Shown one piece after another: positions 22,569-33,681 of a stretch of DNA of 64,000 bases (its first letter is position 1; each line of letters begins with the position of its first letter). The notes below the pieces were generated by a model that saw only the letters and a program-made list of their open reading frames with translations, had not been told where the DNA came from and did not search any database. A program made the translations under genes and the position numbers. Source of the DNA: Batkoa obscura (lineage: Eukaryota > Entomophthoromycota > Entomophthoromycetes > Entomophthorales > Batkoaceae); the NCBI GenBank assembly GCA_030770535.1, contig JASVEC010000070.1:37839-101838 (forward strand), given 5' to 3'.

Positions 22569-22725
22569 AACTGTTACCTTTCTACTAAAATTAAAAACTT
22601 ATGCAGAAGCTTTTACTCTTCAGTTTAATCAACCAACTTCCTCTTCATTTGTCATTAGCTCCCTTTTTGCTAATACTCAATACCCAGCATTGCAAAGGAT
22701 AGAAAGTAAAATGAATTTGATTTAA
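22569..22725 (+). other. Possible terminal exon of an unrecognised small gene
   Basis: After the acceptor TTTAG at 22568 there is an open frame of about 51 codons (starting TVTFLLKLKTYAEAFTLQF) with non-repetitive, protein-like composition, ending in a stop at 22723. A short candidate exon (about 22444-22469) lies upstream between an acceptor and a GTAATG donor, but joining them in the best phase makes a stop. No family was recognised. Confidence 0.3.
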
Positions 22726-22984
22726 TTTTTTATCTCTTCTAAAAATAAAAACAAAGCAGAGGCATTTTTCAATCTACTAGAGTATATTTGTTGATCTATT
22801 GCGCCTTTCAAACCAGCTAATCGAGGATTCAGTTTATTATTGTAAATAAAACATTTAATCTATATAGTAGCATTTTAAGAATAAAAATGTAATTTCAAGT
22901 TACGTCATTAGCAAAAAAATTATCCATTAAATAAGAATTTTAAAAAAACTATTTTCCCTTCTTTATAGCATTAAACGCTATATC

Positions 22985-24283
22985 ATGCCCTTGTCCTTTA
23001 CTGATTTATCTGATGTATTATTAGAAGAAATCTTCCAATTTATAAATCCAGAACAACTATTTGAACTACGTTTATTGAATGAAGTAATATATAACATAGT
23101 CAACAAAGTAATCAAGATAAACTTAATCTACTCCAACTACAACCATAGTAAACATAGAAGATACAAATCTTATCAACTAAAATTCATTAAAGAAAATGGC
23201 TCACTGATGAAGCATTTAAATATAACCAGTAATGAAATGGAATATATTGGCTACTGTTCTAACATAGTATCTTTATACTACGAGAACTTATTTAATAGTA
23301 ACGATAACAACAATGAATTAGGAGTTAGTTTACCAAAATTGAAGAGATTGGTGATAAAATCATTAGATAGCGGTTTGACTCATTATTTAGAATTATTTAG
23401 CAGATATTTAACTCAAATTGAAATGATAGAAGTCTACACATATAATTTAAACATGGGAACAGTTATTAATTACTTAAATCCAGGGATATTGAAGTCATTG
23501 AAGTTACATGTCACTGGTGGTGATTTGGAACTCCATGGATTGGATAGAATCAAGAGTGAGTTTGTTAATCTAAAAGTGTTATATCTGAAATCCAAAGATC
23601 ATATCAGTGTCCCTATTAATTTCAGTTTCAATTTAAGCTTTATTGCTCATGTAAAATTAGAACTCGAAGGTCCTTTAGATCTTGATTTTATTGTTAATTA
23701 CTTTGGGGATTTAAAAGTATTTGAAAGTATTAAATTGATTGATAACTCAAGTCCTGGTCTTATAGGAAATGATGTTACTATTGATTTGACTTTATTTGAA
23801 GGTGTTAAACTTAATACTTTAGGTTATATTAGTATGAAAAATAATGCTGGTTTTGAGTTATTAAAACTACCAAGTTTAAAACAAGTTTATATCAAAAACC
23901 TATCCAAAGATTTATTGAGATCGATAGCTTCGCTCCCCAATGTAAATACCATCTACATTGATCGATTATATTTTGATATCAAAGAAATGACCTACGAAAC
24001 TAATATAAATGAAACTTGTAACTACAAATGTACTCATATAAAAAACATAACCATCAATTATTTTTATCCATTAGTCGAAGAATTCTTTGATTTTTTAAGT
24101 TTTTTTCCAAATCTTCAATTGATCCGAATTAATAAATTCAACCTTATGGATGTTAATACAGAGAGTATTTTTGAGCTTAAGACCCCCTTATTACTTGTTG
24201 CTCCCATCACTCATTTTTTAGATTCGAAATTATGTGATAGATTAAAGCAGGTTCCAATGCTGAGCTGGATCAAGTTGGAATAG
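22985..24283 (+). CDS. F-box-like leucine-rich protein (family 2)
   Basis: Single exon, 432 residues. An N-terminal F-box-like segment (LSDVLLEEIFQFINPEQLFELRLLN) is followed by about a dozen irregular Leu-rich units (for example LPKLKRLVIKSL, LKVLYLKS, LPSLKQVYIKNLS) and a conserved tail with TPLLLVAP and LSWIKLE. It is clearly homologous along its full length to the gene at 53897, and more distantly to the one at 4494. By family, it probably recruits substrates to an SCF ligase through Skp1; this is not shown by the sequence. It looks whole and is intron-free. GMF lies upstream on the same strand. Confidence 0.75.
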   Translation: MPLSFTDLSDVLLEEIFQFINPEQLFELRLLNEVIYNIVNKVIKINLIYSNYNHSKHRRYKSYQLKFIKENGSLMKHLNITSNEMEYIGYCSNIVSLYYENLFNSNDNNNELGVSLPKLKRLVIKSLDSGLTHYLELFSRYLTQIEMIEVYTYNLNMGTVINYLNPGILKSLKLHVTGGDLELHGLDRIKSEFVNLKVLYLKSKDHISVPINFSFNLSFIAHVKLELEGPLDLDFIVNYFGDLKVFESIKLIDNSSPGLIGNDVTIDLTLFEGVKLNTLGYISMKNNAGFELLKLPSLKQVYIKNLSKDLLRSIASLPNVNTIYIDRLYFDIKEMTYETNINETCNYKCTHIKNITINYFYPLVEEFFDFLSFFPNLQLIRINKFNLMDVNTESIFELKTPLLLVAPITHFLDSKLCDRLKQVPMLSWIKLE

Positions 24284-24438
24284 ATTAAGAGTTTGTTTCT
24301 GTAGTTTCTGTAGATATTAAAATAAATTTATGGCTATATGTATGCAAAGTATTATACTACTGAGGACATATTTTTGATAGAAGGATCAGTTTTTGTGACT
24401 TTAAAATAGAAATCGCAACATTTTTTTAATAACAAAAC

Positions 24439-24474
24439 CTAGCTTTAAATCTAGCCCTAAATCTGACCCTAACT
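24439..24474 (+). repeat. Three degenerate 12-mers
   Basis: CTAGCTTTAAAT, CTAGCCCTAAAT and CTGACCCTAACT in a row. Two contain CCCTAA, the complement of the common fungal telomere repeat unit, which may be chance in so short a block. Confidence 0.6.
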
Positions 24475-24781
24475 TTATTATAACAATAAAGCAATATTTT
24501 AATTTAAAAGAACTATAACATTTAAATTTAAAAGGGAGATGTAAAATCTTCACATTATAAAAATTACTTGCTTGATAGACGCTAAAAATACTTGGTTTTT
24601 GAACGCCCGAAATATATACTTTAAAGATATAGGGATATAAGGTTTTCTAATCGTTTGGAAAAAGGAGTAATAGAATCAGTTCTATGCAAGGGTAAAGTGA
24701 ATTTTCTATTAATAAACAAAAGATGAAAACGAGATAAATTGTTTACGAATCTTCTTTTGATAGTTTTTAAAAATCTCCATT

Positions 24782-25440
24782 GATAATTACTTATATATTA
24801 CTATATCAGTTGGAGTTTGTAGCTTTGTATTTGGCATAGCTTTCTGTGTTATTAAATGGGGGTGTAATTGTATAAGAATAGGGATGAAGTTGGAAGAAAA
24901 TAGTGATCCAACAAATAGTAACGGAATAAAGCAAATCAGAGAAAATCATGAGCCTACTGAATTAAGCGAAATACGAATAGAAAACATCTCAGTTATGAAT
25001 CGAAACAAGTCTTATGTAACTGTCGTAGAAAGGGATAAAATGATTATGAAAAGGAATAAATACATCTATTTTAGTAACAGTTGTATAATAAAAGCAAATT
25101 GTCAAACATTAAATTCAGAATAGATGTATTTTGAAATTGGATTAATTGATTTGAGTGATATATTTCAACTCTTAATTAAATATGTAGATAAAAGCAATGG
25201 TCATATATAAAGTTTAATAGCATTTGTAGAATCTCATATGCTAATAAACAATAATATATATAGTGTAAATATTAATAAAAAGCAATAAAAAATGCTTTTG
25301 TTCATATACTAAAACAGAGAGACATTGTAAGGTGTTTCTACGATGCATCACTAAAAGAAATAATATTTACTTACAACGGCAGTGATTTATGTTATTGCCA
25401 ATTTTATTACATTACAATATACCCCATTATATATAGATAG
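24782..25440 (+). pseudogene. Decayed SPRY/PPxY (Ssh4-like) gene
   Basis: Homologous in order to the intact genes at 47792 and 50109: the N-terminal membrane segment (VCSFVFGIAFCVIKW), LSEIRIEN at 24964-24987, the KRNKYIYFSNSCIIKA strand and, after an intron-like gap, fragments equivalent to the IYGVNINEEQ and YNGSDLCYYQF parts. There is no ATG before the membrane segment, and stops occur at about 25121 and in the second exon. The C-terminal PY motif is not found. A 79-codon frame at 24884 is the middle of this pseudogene, not a separate gene. Confidence 0.85.
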
Positions 25441-25479
25441 TTAGTAATTACAATAAAAAACAATTGTTATTATGTTTTT

Positions 25480-25690
25480 TATATATATAGTAAATATTGC
25501 AAATTTGTTATTAAATAAATAAATTAAATAAACCAAAACTTTATGTGAGATTTTTTAATTTATTTAAATAACAAATTAATTATCTTAATATTATAATTAC
25601 ATTATTAATATATTATTAAGTTGATAAATGACTGTATAAAATGAGATAACTAGCTTTAAAGCTATAATCAACTACTTTTATATAATATAA
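25480..25690 (-). repeat. Inverted copy of the transposon's 3' subterminal repeat
   Basis: The reverse complement matches 53235-53490 and 26790-27050 over roughly 200 bases, including ATTATTAATATATT, TTTGTTATTAAATAAATAAA and ACTTAATAATATATT. It is inverted relative to the 26790-27050 copy. Confidence 0.65.
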
Positions 25691-25740
25691 GCAATACAAT
25701 ATTAGTTTTTATTTACTATAATAACTATTTGCTTTTTAAC

Positions 25741-25848
25741 TATTTGGTGATGCATTTTTTCGTTTGAGGATTTTACTAACGATCTTTCCGTTCAAATAGC
25801 GCTTAAAAAAAATGAAAAGTAATGAAATCAAAAAAATCATCCTCATTT
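25741..25848 (-). mobile_element. MITE copy 11
   Basis: Reverse-orientation copy with worn ends (TTTGGTGATG... CATCCTCATTT) and a clear interior TTCAAATAGCGCTTAAAA. Confidence 0.85.
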
Positions 25849-25906
25849 GTTAGCTTAATTATTAATAATTTAAGTAATATTAACATTTGATAATTGATTT
25901 CTGTTA

Positions 25907-26002
25907 TTCGGAGCTGTTTTTTGGTTTCATTATTTTTCATTTTTTAAGCGCTATTTGAGTGAAAAGATTGTAGTAAAATTCTTAAAAAAATACATCCCCA
26001 TT
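25907..26002 (+). mobile_element. MITE copy 12
   Basis: Forward copy, shortened, with an intact right end ACATCCCCATTT. Confidence 0.85.
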
Positions 26003-26197
26003 TAATAAACTATTTACTTGCTATGAAAGTTAGTGTTCATTAGAGTTAAAAACAGTTTTTGCTTGATTGACTAACTACAAGTTAGGAAACCTTGATTTAT
26101 GTAACTAAAATGGATTTAAATTGTAAAAAATAAGCATATAATAGATTATGGATTATACAAGATAGATAGATAGATAGAATAAATGATGCCATTATAA

Positions 26198-26725
26198 AAT
26201 ATATAAAATATTGTAAAAAAGTTTAATGGCTTTACTAAAAGTACAACATCAGGTAATAATTCAATTAAAAAGCTTTGAATTACTATATTAAAGAATTTTT
26301 TTATACTCTAACTTGGTGACTGTATATAAAGGACATGATAATAATTATTTTTTAGTGTAGTTATTGACGATAGGCATTAAAAAGAAGATAATGCTTTTTA
26401 ATTAAGTGATAGAAATCCTCACAGAAAATTAAAGTAAAGAGCTTTGGGTTAATTGTGCTATATAAAATATTATAAAACTTAGTGGTTTTATTAAAAATAT
26501 AATACCAGGGAATAAGTTGATTAGAAATCACTAAGCTATTATATTAAAAACTAAATATGATATTTTAACTAAGTGATTATATATCTAATATAATAATAAG
26601 TATAATTTGTTATTATAATTGTCAAATACAGGTATTAAAGTAAGAAGATAATGTTTTTGCAATCAGGTGGTAGAAATTTTTATGGCAAATTAAAATAAAA
26701 AACTTTGAATTAATTGTATTACATG
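26198..26725. repeat. Two diverged ~255-bp tandem units
   Basis: 26198-26460 and 26461-26725 align along most of their length (for example TTTACTAAAAGTACAACATCAGG with TTTATTAAAAATATAATACCAGG, and AGATAATGCTTTTTAATTAAG with AGATAATGTTTTTGCAATCAGG, each quoted only in part here). They lie between the inverted repeats at 25480 and 26790. Confidence 0.7.
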
Positions 26726-26789
26726 AATTATAATTAATTACAAAGTTGATAAAGCAGATAAAGCAATATTATAATAAATAGATAGAGAA

Positions 26790-27050
26790 TAAATAGTTGC
26801 AATAATAAATAAAAATTATTAGTATACTGTATATATTATATAAAAATAGTCAATTATAATTCTAAGGCTAACTGTTCCCTTTTATGCAGCTATTTGTTAG
26901 CTTAGTAATATATTAACAATATAATTATAATATTAAAGTTGTTTATTTACTCAATAACAGATTCGTAATATTAGCTATAAAGCAGTTAATATTGGATATT
27001 TTTTAATGAAGTTTTATAAAAATATACATTTATTTGTATATTATAATTTT
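26790..27050 (+). repeat. Copy of the transposon's 3' subterminal repeat
   Basis: Matches 53235-53490 in the same orientation, including GCAGCTATTTGTTAGCTTAG (versus GCAGCTATTTATTAACTTGA) and the AAGTTTTATAAAAATATACA end. With the inverted copy at 25480-25690 it bounds about 1.57 kb. Confidence 0.75.
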
Positions 27051-27060
27051 AATTAATACT

Positions 27061-27167
27061 ATATGGGAATATCTTTTTTGACTTCATTATTTTTTCTATC
27101 TTTCAAGCACTATTTGAGTGGAAAAATTCTTAGTAAAACTCTTAAACACAAAAATATATGCCCATAT
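27061..27167 (+). mobile_element. MITE copy 13
   Basis: Forward copy, ATATGGGAATATC to ATGCCCATAT, directly abutting the repeat that ends at 27050. Confidence 0.9.
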
Positions 27168-27723
27168 GGGCTATATTGGTAAAAGTCTCACTAATCTGTG
27201 AATTTGTATTAAGTTTAGCAGAAATTCCGCTAATTTACAATATTGATTATGATAAAATAATTCAATAAGACTTAAAAAAACCAAAGTTATTTATTTTTTG
27301 ATTTTATGCTAATTTTATATTAGTTTTATATTATTTTGTATTAAAGTTATTATAATATAGAAAAGTTAGTTGTAATACAACGAATAGTGCCTATAGCATA
27401 ATACAAAAATATAAAATATGTTTATAATAACTGTCTTAATTACTTTTAATCATTTTTAATTACCTTTAAAATTATATCTTACTAACTTTTTTAATAAATT
27501 TATAATTTAATTTAATTTTAATTTATTATATTTCTTAGCTATAAAATACGAGTTACTTATATAAATATTATAGATTTTTAGTAATACCATAAGCCATATT
27601 TTTTATACAACTTCAAGTTGTAATGTATATATTTTTTTTAAAGTTATTCAGTTATAAAGTATTTTTAACAAATATTTAATTTTAGCCTAATTAAAAAATT
27701 GTGCTTGAAATATCTGAATTAGG

Positions 27724-27820
27724 CAATGTTTTTTGTCTTTATTACTTTTTCCATTTTTAAGCGCTACTTGAGTGGAAAGATTGTTGGCAAAATTCTTAAA
27801 CGAAAAAATACAGTCCCATT
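27724..27820 (+). mobile_element. MITE copy 14
   Basis: Forward copy with a worn left end (CAATGTTTTTTGTC) and right end ACAGTCCCATT. An apparent 79-codon frame at 27726-27965 reads through it. Confidence 0.82.
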
Positions 27821-28761
27821 AATTAAAATACAGCTGTTATGGCTTTATTGTGATTTTATTGTAATTTTTAGAGTTAACTATATTTTGAATGATTTTTTAA
27901 GCTTGATTTTGATCTTTGGGTTTTACCTTGATTTTACCTTAACCTTAGTTAAATCTCTTTCTTAAATAAACAGTTTAATAGGCCACTATAGAGTCACAAC
28001 GAATATATCCCTTGATTTACCCTGAAAACTAGTGGGCTGAAATTAATGATAGATTTAAAGTTTTTAAGCTTAAGAATATTAAATATCAGATATTAAATAT
28101 CAAGTATAATAGGCTACAAAATCAATGCTAACAATTTGAACAGATGTATCCAAGTAAATAATTTATTATCATGTTATCTATGATCTTAGGAACATTTAAA
28201 AGTTAAGAAGCCTTAGAGGTTAGTATTTCTCTGGGAAAAAATTAGACTATTTGATATTTTCCCCTGCTTTTAATCTCATAAAATCAAGGGATTTTAGGTT
28301 AATAATATAACTCTGTTGCAACTCTATTGCGACTTATGTGACTGTTCATTTAAGAATAAAGTTCCGCTAAACCTAGAGTAAGATTCGTAGATTAGACATT
28401 GGAAAACTAAACAAATAAATAACTGGCTCTAAAACGACGCAAATTATGTTGCAATAGAATTATAGCAGCTGTAAAATAGCCTTAATTTCGGAGTTTTATT
28501 TATTTAATACCTTGATATCACCAATATATCAACAATATATCAACAATGCTATATTTATTATACTGTTAGCTATTAAAATCATTGATAGAGATAAAGTATG
28601 TAATAATAGCATATAGTGACAATTTACTTGTATGGCGAATTACACATTAATGTTGTTGATGTGTTGTATTATTAATCTACATTGTATTTATTTGATTTTT
28701 AAAATCAACTAATTCAGATGACTTGAAAGTGCAAAGTCATTTGCAATTCTTAAATTAAACT
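27821..28761. other. Gene-free spacer
   Basis: No credible open frame or repeat recognised in about 0.9 kb. Base composition is less extreme than in neighbouring spacers. Confidence 0.45.
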
Positions 28762-29118
28762 TCATTGTTCAAAAGTGATGTCATGACAGCTTATTGAAGC
28801 CTCAGACTCAATTTTTTTATATTTAATGTTAAAAAAAATACGATCAATAACAAACAACAGAAGAAAAAGAAGAAAAAAAGTAATATTGTCCATTCTAATC
28901 TTTAAAATCTGTGTCAAATCAATAAAACATGCAACTTCATTTAAATAAGAAATTGGATTGATGGTCATAAATTGCAACCATTTTATTTTAAAGTTATAAT
29001 TCCGCTCATTATGCCTTAATAGATTTAAAAATAGAAAACTTTTGTTAAATGTTTTTTTGAAATGTGGGTTCAAAGCTAAATTGTATTTTAAATAAGGCAA
29101 TTTAATGACCTCACTCAT
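28762..29118 (-). CDS. Hypothetical single-pass membrane protein
   Basis: 118 codons from an ATG, with one strong membrane segment near residues 78-95 (NITFFLLFLLLFVIDRIFF) followed by a short Lys/Glu-containing tail. The N-terminal 75 residues are mixed and not repetitive. No family was recognised and no introns are evident. It is divergent from the OPT gene 290 bases away. The composition could arise by chance in AT-rich DNA, so this is a weak call. Confidence 0.35.
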   Translation of the reverse strand: MSEVIKLPYLKYNLALNPHFKKTFNKSFLFLNLLRHNERNYNFKIKWLQFMTINPISYLNEVACFIDLTQILKIRMDNITFFLLFLLLFVIDRIFFNIKYKKIESEASISCHDITFEQ

Positions 29119-29407
29119 CCAATTTCAAATCCAAATTAATTTTACCCCAAGAGAAAAATGAACTGATTTAGTAAAGATTTTGGATTTATGATGTTAACTA
29201 TATTTCTTAGATGAATAAAAGATGAAATTCAAACTTTAAATTGCAACATTTATTCGATTTTTTGTAGGTAAATTAAAATTGTTACAAAATTTTTAAACAG
29301 CAGTTGAATATGATTAATAATATAAAAAAACATAAACAAAGTATAAATAAAAAAGGGGATCTTTAATTTATTCATTTATTTTTTGATCTTTTTTTATATA
29401 ATATAAA

Positions 29408-31702
29408 ATGACGGCAAAATTAGATTATACCAATATGAGTGAAACGTCGCCTTTAGCTTCCAATACCAATAACATTTCTTTATACTCAAGTTCTTCCGAT
29501 TCAGCTTCAATAGTATCAACTTCATCAAAAGATAGGGACAACAATGAAGAGTTTATACCGCCATTATCTTATGAACAAGCTATATTACCTGATATAACAG
29601 TAAGTTTTATTAATTTTTCAATATCTATTATTTAGACTAATATATTAAGTTACGAGGTATTTTATTAGGTTTAACAATAGGCAGTTTACTATCCTTTACA
29701 AATATGTATTTTGGATTACAAACGGGATGGATAAGTATGATGAGTTTACAAGCCTCCTTAATAGGTTATGCTATAGCCAAATCATTAGCTTGGTATGGTA
29801 AAAATTATCCACTTAATTTAGAGATAGAATCCCAAAGTACAATTAATGATTATAAATGGTATGATTTAACCATACCTTTTGGAATTAAAGAAAATGTATT
29901 TATACAAACATGTGCAGTAGCCACAGCTACCATGCCACTAGCTGGTGGATTTGTAGGAATTATACCAGCTTTAGGTATGTTAAGTCCAGAAGATAGACCT
30001 AATCATGGAATTAGTTCAGGGCTGGTTTTAAATACTTATCAACTTTTATTGTGGGGATTAGGTATCGCTTTTTTTGGAGTGTTTTTTGCTGTACCTTTAA
30101 GAAAACAAGTAATTCTAAAAGAAAAATTAAAATTTCCTTCTGGTACTGCAACCGCCCAAATGATTCAATTATTACATAAACCAATTGAAAAGAATTTGAG
30201 GAAGATGAGCTATCTCAAGATACTATTTATGAACAAATAGAAAACAAGGATGAAGAGAGTAATAACAATAGCAATACAAGTTTACCATTTAGTAATGAAA
30301 CAGCTCAACAATGGAAAGCATTATTAGCAACATTTTCATTATCTTCAATAACAACCTTACTTACCACTCTTTATCCTGAATATTCCATATGGCCAATTTT
30401 TAATATCATCAATTCAGATGCTGTTAAATGGAATTGGTATATTACTCCAGCCTTAAGTTATATGGGACAAGGTATAATTATGGGTTTGCCAACTACCTTA
30501 TCGATGTTGTTAGGTTCTATTATTGGCTGGGGTATCTTATCACCGATATCATTTTACATGGGATGGGCAAAAGGGGAAGTTAATGATTGGAAAGATGGTG
30601 CTAGAGGATGGATACTTTGGATTTCATTGGCTGTTATGATTTCTGAATCCATTGTTTCTCTTTCTTTAATTACCTTTAAAGAAATTAAGACACAATACTC
30701 AAATTATATAAATGGGAGAAATCAACAAGATATTTATGAAAAAGAAGTGATCCCCTCTTGGGCTTTGTATTCCGGTTTGTTTTTAAGTACCGTTGGTTGC
30801 ATTATGTCTATATCTATTGTATTTGATGAAATACCCTTATATTCTATTATTATTTCGTTATTCTTAGGTTGTGTATTATCAATTTTAGCTGTTAGAGCCT
30901 TAGGAGAAACAGATTTAAATCCAGTATCTGGTATTGGAAAAGTATCCCAAGTAGTATTTGGGGCCTTATTACCAGGTAATTTGGTAGGAAATTTAGTAGC
31001 TGGTGGAGTAGCGGAAGCTGGTGCAATGCAAGCTGGTGATATGATGCAAGATTTAAAAACAGGACATTTATTAAATGCTAGTCCAAGAGCCCAATTTTAT
31101 GGTCAATTGTTAGGCTCTTTAGTATCTGTATTTATTTCCGTTTTCGCTTATCAATTATTTACTCTACTTATACGATACCAGGCCCTGAATTTCAAGTACC
31201 AACTGCTCAGATTTGGTTAGATATGGCTAAATTAGTTAATGGTCACCCCTTACCCCCTTATTCTGCAACATTTTCGATTGTATTTGCTATTATATTTACG
31301 ATTATCCCAATTGTTAAATTTTTATATTCAAATACCAGACTAGTTCAATATTTACCTTCAGGTATTGCTTTTGCAATTGGTATTTATAACCCACCCAATT
31401 TTACATTACCTAGAGTATTAGGTGCTTTAATTTGTGAAGCTTATTTAAAGGGTTGGTTTACAAGTTATCTTATTTCTCCTATTAAACAATTGATTGAAAA
31501 ATATAAAGCAAGGAGATCACCGGATATGGTACCTTGTCAAATTTATAATCAAAGGAGAGCTAGTTTTTATCCAAGTATAAAAGAAGAACAGTATTCAAGT
31601 AACTTTCATAAGGTACTGTTTACCGTGATTGCGTCTGGTTTGGTTTTAGGGGAAGGTACAATGGCGGTTAGTATACTTATTGCAAAAGTGTTTACTAAGT
31701 AG
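29408..31702 (+). CDS. OPT-family (YSL-like) oligopeptide/metal-chelate transporter, with two apparent one-base deletions
   Basis: Exon 1 (29408-29599) gives an acidic cytosolic tail ending LPDIT. A 50-base intron with an ACTAAT branch-like element just before AAG leads to exon 2 at 29650 (LRGILLGLTIGSLLSF, then YFGLQTGW), the conserved OPT start. Later landmarks are NPVSGIGKVSQVVFG, GNLVAGGVAEAGAMQAGDMM, DLKTGHLL and TLPRVLGALI. About 14-16 membrane segments are expected. The family moves small peptides or metal-chelates with protons. Reading needs one extra base near 30187-30192 (an A4 run where five As would continue into FEEDELSQDTIYEQ) and another near 31162-31167 (before YTIPGPEFQVPTAQIW). 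With both, the gene is continuous to 31702. As given, the frame is broken twice. Confidence 0.87.
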
Positions 31703-31843
31703 AAAAGGGGGTTCCGATTAGAAGGTGTGTTTTATATAACTAAATAAGCAGTTGGTTATATATAAACGATTTTTTATGTTAGATTGTAAATAAAAGTGAT
31801 TCGATTTTATTATTTGTATTTATTATATTATTATTTGTTTATT

Positions 31844-31946
31844 ATACGGGGATGTTTTTTTTGATTTCATTACTTTTCCATTTCTTAAGCGCTATTTGAG
31901 TAGAAAAATTCTTAGTAAATTCTTGAAAAAATACATCCCCATATAT
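31844..31946 (+). mobile_element. MITE copy 15
   Basis: Forward copy, ATACGGGGATGT to ACATCCCCATAT, in the OPT-IEC1 intergenic region, the only other content of which is AT-rich sequence. Confidence 0.92.
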
Positions 31947-32351
31947 TTAGTTGCATTTGTTTTTTAATATTTATATTAGTTATTGATATAATTTATAGAG
32001 AAATAACATATGTCATTTTAAGTATTTATTGTAAATTATAAAGTAGTAAAATAAGACAATAGTATCGAGACATAGCAAGCTTTGTTAAATAGTAAATTTA
32101 TTAATTACTAATCCAACCACAAGCATACCAATCCTAAAAACAAACCCATTTTAAAAAGTGATAAAAATTGAATACTTACATATTTACCAAGTAAAAAAAT
32201 GCGCCAACATTCATAAACCAATAAAATCAGTATTTTCTTCCACGAATCCACCAATCACTTAATAGTAAGTCAATAAAGTTCATGATGAAAACACATTAAA
32301 CATTAGCAACAAAGGGAATTCATTTTTATTCCAAAACAGAAGTCAAAAAAA

Positions 32352-33310
32352 ATGAGTCGATTCTACCCCAAAGGTGAACGTAAGCAATACATTTGCGGTT
32401 GGCGCTCGTGCAACACAGGCTTTGATCAACTCAGTCATCTCGTCCATCATTTATCCGAAGATCATGTGGGTTTTAAAAAAGAAGAATACGTTTGTCAATG
32501 GGAAGGTTGTGCCCGGTTTGGTAAAATACAAGCTTCCCGTTTTTCCTTGATTTCCCACCTTCGTTCACACACAGGGGAAAAACCATATCCATGTACATTT
32601 CCTAATTGTAATCGAGATTTCACGAGATCCGACTCGTTGGCTAAGCATGTCAAATCACATCATCCAGGTTATGAAGATATTCAACAAAAAAAACAATTGT
32701 TGGGGAGGACGATACCACAAGTAGTAGGTAGTAGTAGAAGCGGAGGACAAACTAATACACAGAGACCTTCGCCTTTAACTCAGAGTAATATGTCAAGAAG
32801 TGTGGGTATGGATAATATGGGGTATGGTAGTAGTAGTAGAATGATGGCTAATGATCCGAGGTATTTTCAAACGAATCAATTTGGAAGAGGTGATAGTAAT
32901 ATCAATACTTATTCACAGCAAGCGGTACAAAGTTATTCTAGACAGGGGATGACGCAAGGACAGAAAGGTAATGAATTTGGGAATAATAATGATAGTATGA
33001 AAAGTGGTAAAATAGCTTCCGCAATCACTTCGGGATCGGGGAAAAGATTCAAAAAGAATTAAGTTATGAAGAAAATTGTATGATTGTTAGTGAATGTATT
33101 GAGTTTTTAAATGATGAAATTGAAGGTTATAAGGAGCAGATTGAAAACAAGAAAAATAGGATTCAACAGTTGAAATTGCAGAATTATTTAACATTGGAAA
33201 AACTGATTAAAATGAAGGAAAAGAGAAGGACTTTGAAGTTAAAGCTTAAAATGAAAAATAAATTGAATATGGATGTGAAGAAAAATAAGACTAAAAAAAG
33301 AAAGTCATAG
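32352..33310 (+). CDS. C2H2 zinc-finger protein resembling INO80 subunit Iec1, with a one-base frameshift
   Basis: The first frame (32352-33062) has zinc-finger units: ICGWRSCNTGF...HLVHHLSEDH, VCQWEGC...LISHLRSHTGEKPYPC and FPNCNRDFTRSDSLAKHVKSHHPG. FTRSDSLAKH, together with the GLI/ZIC-like widely spaced first fingers, is typical of fungal Iec1. A Ser/Gly/Gln/Asn-rich linker follows. The second frame continues as KIQKELSYEENC, then a Lys/Glu coiled coil (IEFLNDEIEGYKEQIENKK) to 33310. The two frames meet at about 33037-33043 in a G4/A4 run; one more G would make a single protein of about 319 residues. Iec1 is a structural part of the INO80 chromatin remodeller; this function is inferred. 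It could otherwise be a stand-alone transcription factor. Confidence 0.72.
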
Positions 33311-33681
33311 ATAAATTATGGAAATTATTTATTTTTTTTATTTTTTTCGGATATATACTCTGCTCTCCCATTAGCTCGTCTCATCTCTATTAAACTTCAT
33401 TTTTTATATTAAAATTTGGATTATTTTTATTATATTTTTGATTGTTTTTTATCTCTAACTTTATGCTCTATTATTGACTCATAAGTATTGTAAATAAGTG
33501 GTAAGATAAAAAATAAACGAATTTTATTGGCTTAATTCGAGCTTACTTTGTTTCTAGCCAATAAAGTAGGTCACTAACAACCTCTAGCGTAAACTTAACA
33601 GATAAAAAAGCATATAAAAACGTCAATCCATGCCATCAGACTTCAAATTCGAATGCTGTCAATCTCAATTCAACATTTAAA
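33311..33681. other. Intergenic spacer
   Basis: Between the IEC1-like and SCAP genes. It presumably holds the SCAP promoter, but no sterol-responsive or other motif could be assigned. Confidence 0.4.

Noticed and set aside
24439-24474. Telomere-like CCCTAA units suggesting an internal telomere relic
   Set aside because: Only two imperfect units in a 36-base block; too short to support more than a minisatellite.
8800-33310. Programmed -1 ribosomal frameshifting as the explanation for the broken frames
   Set aside because: The MFS and second OPT sites have no slippery heptamer, the SPB4 sites shift in opposite directions, and no conserved case is known for these families.
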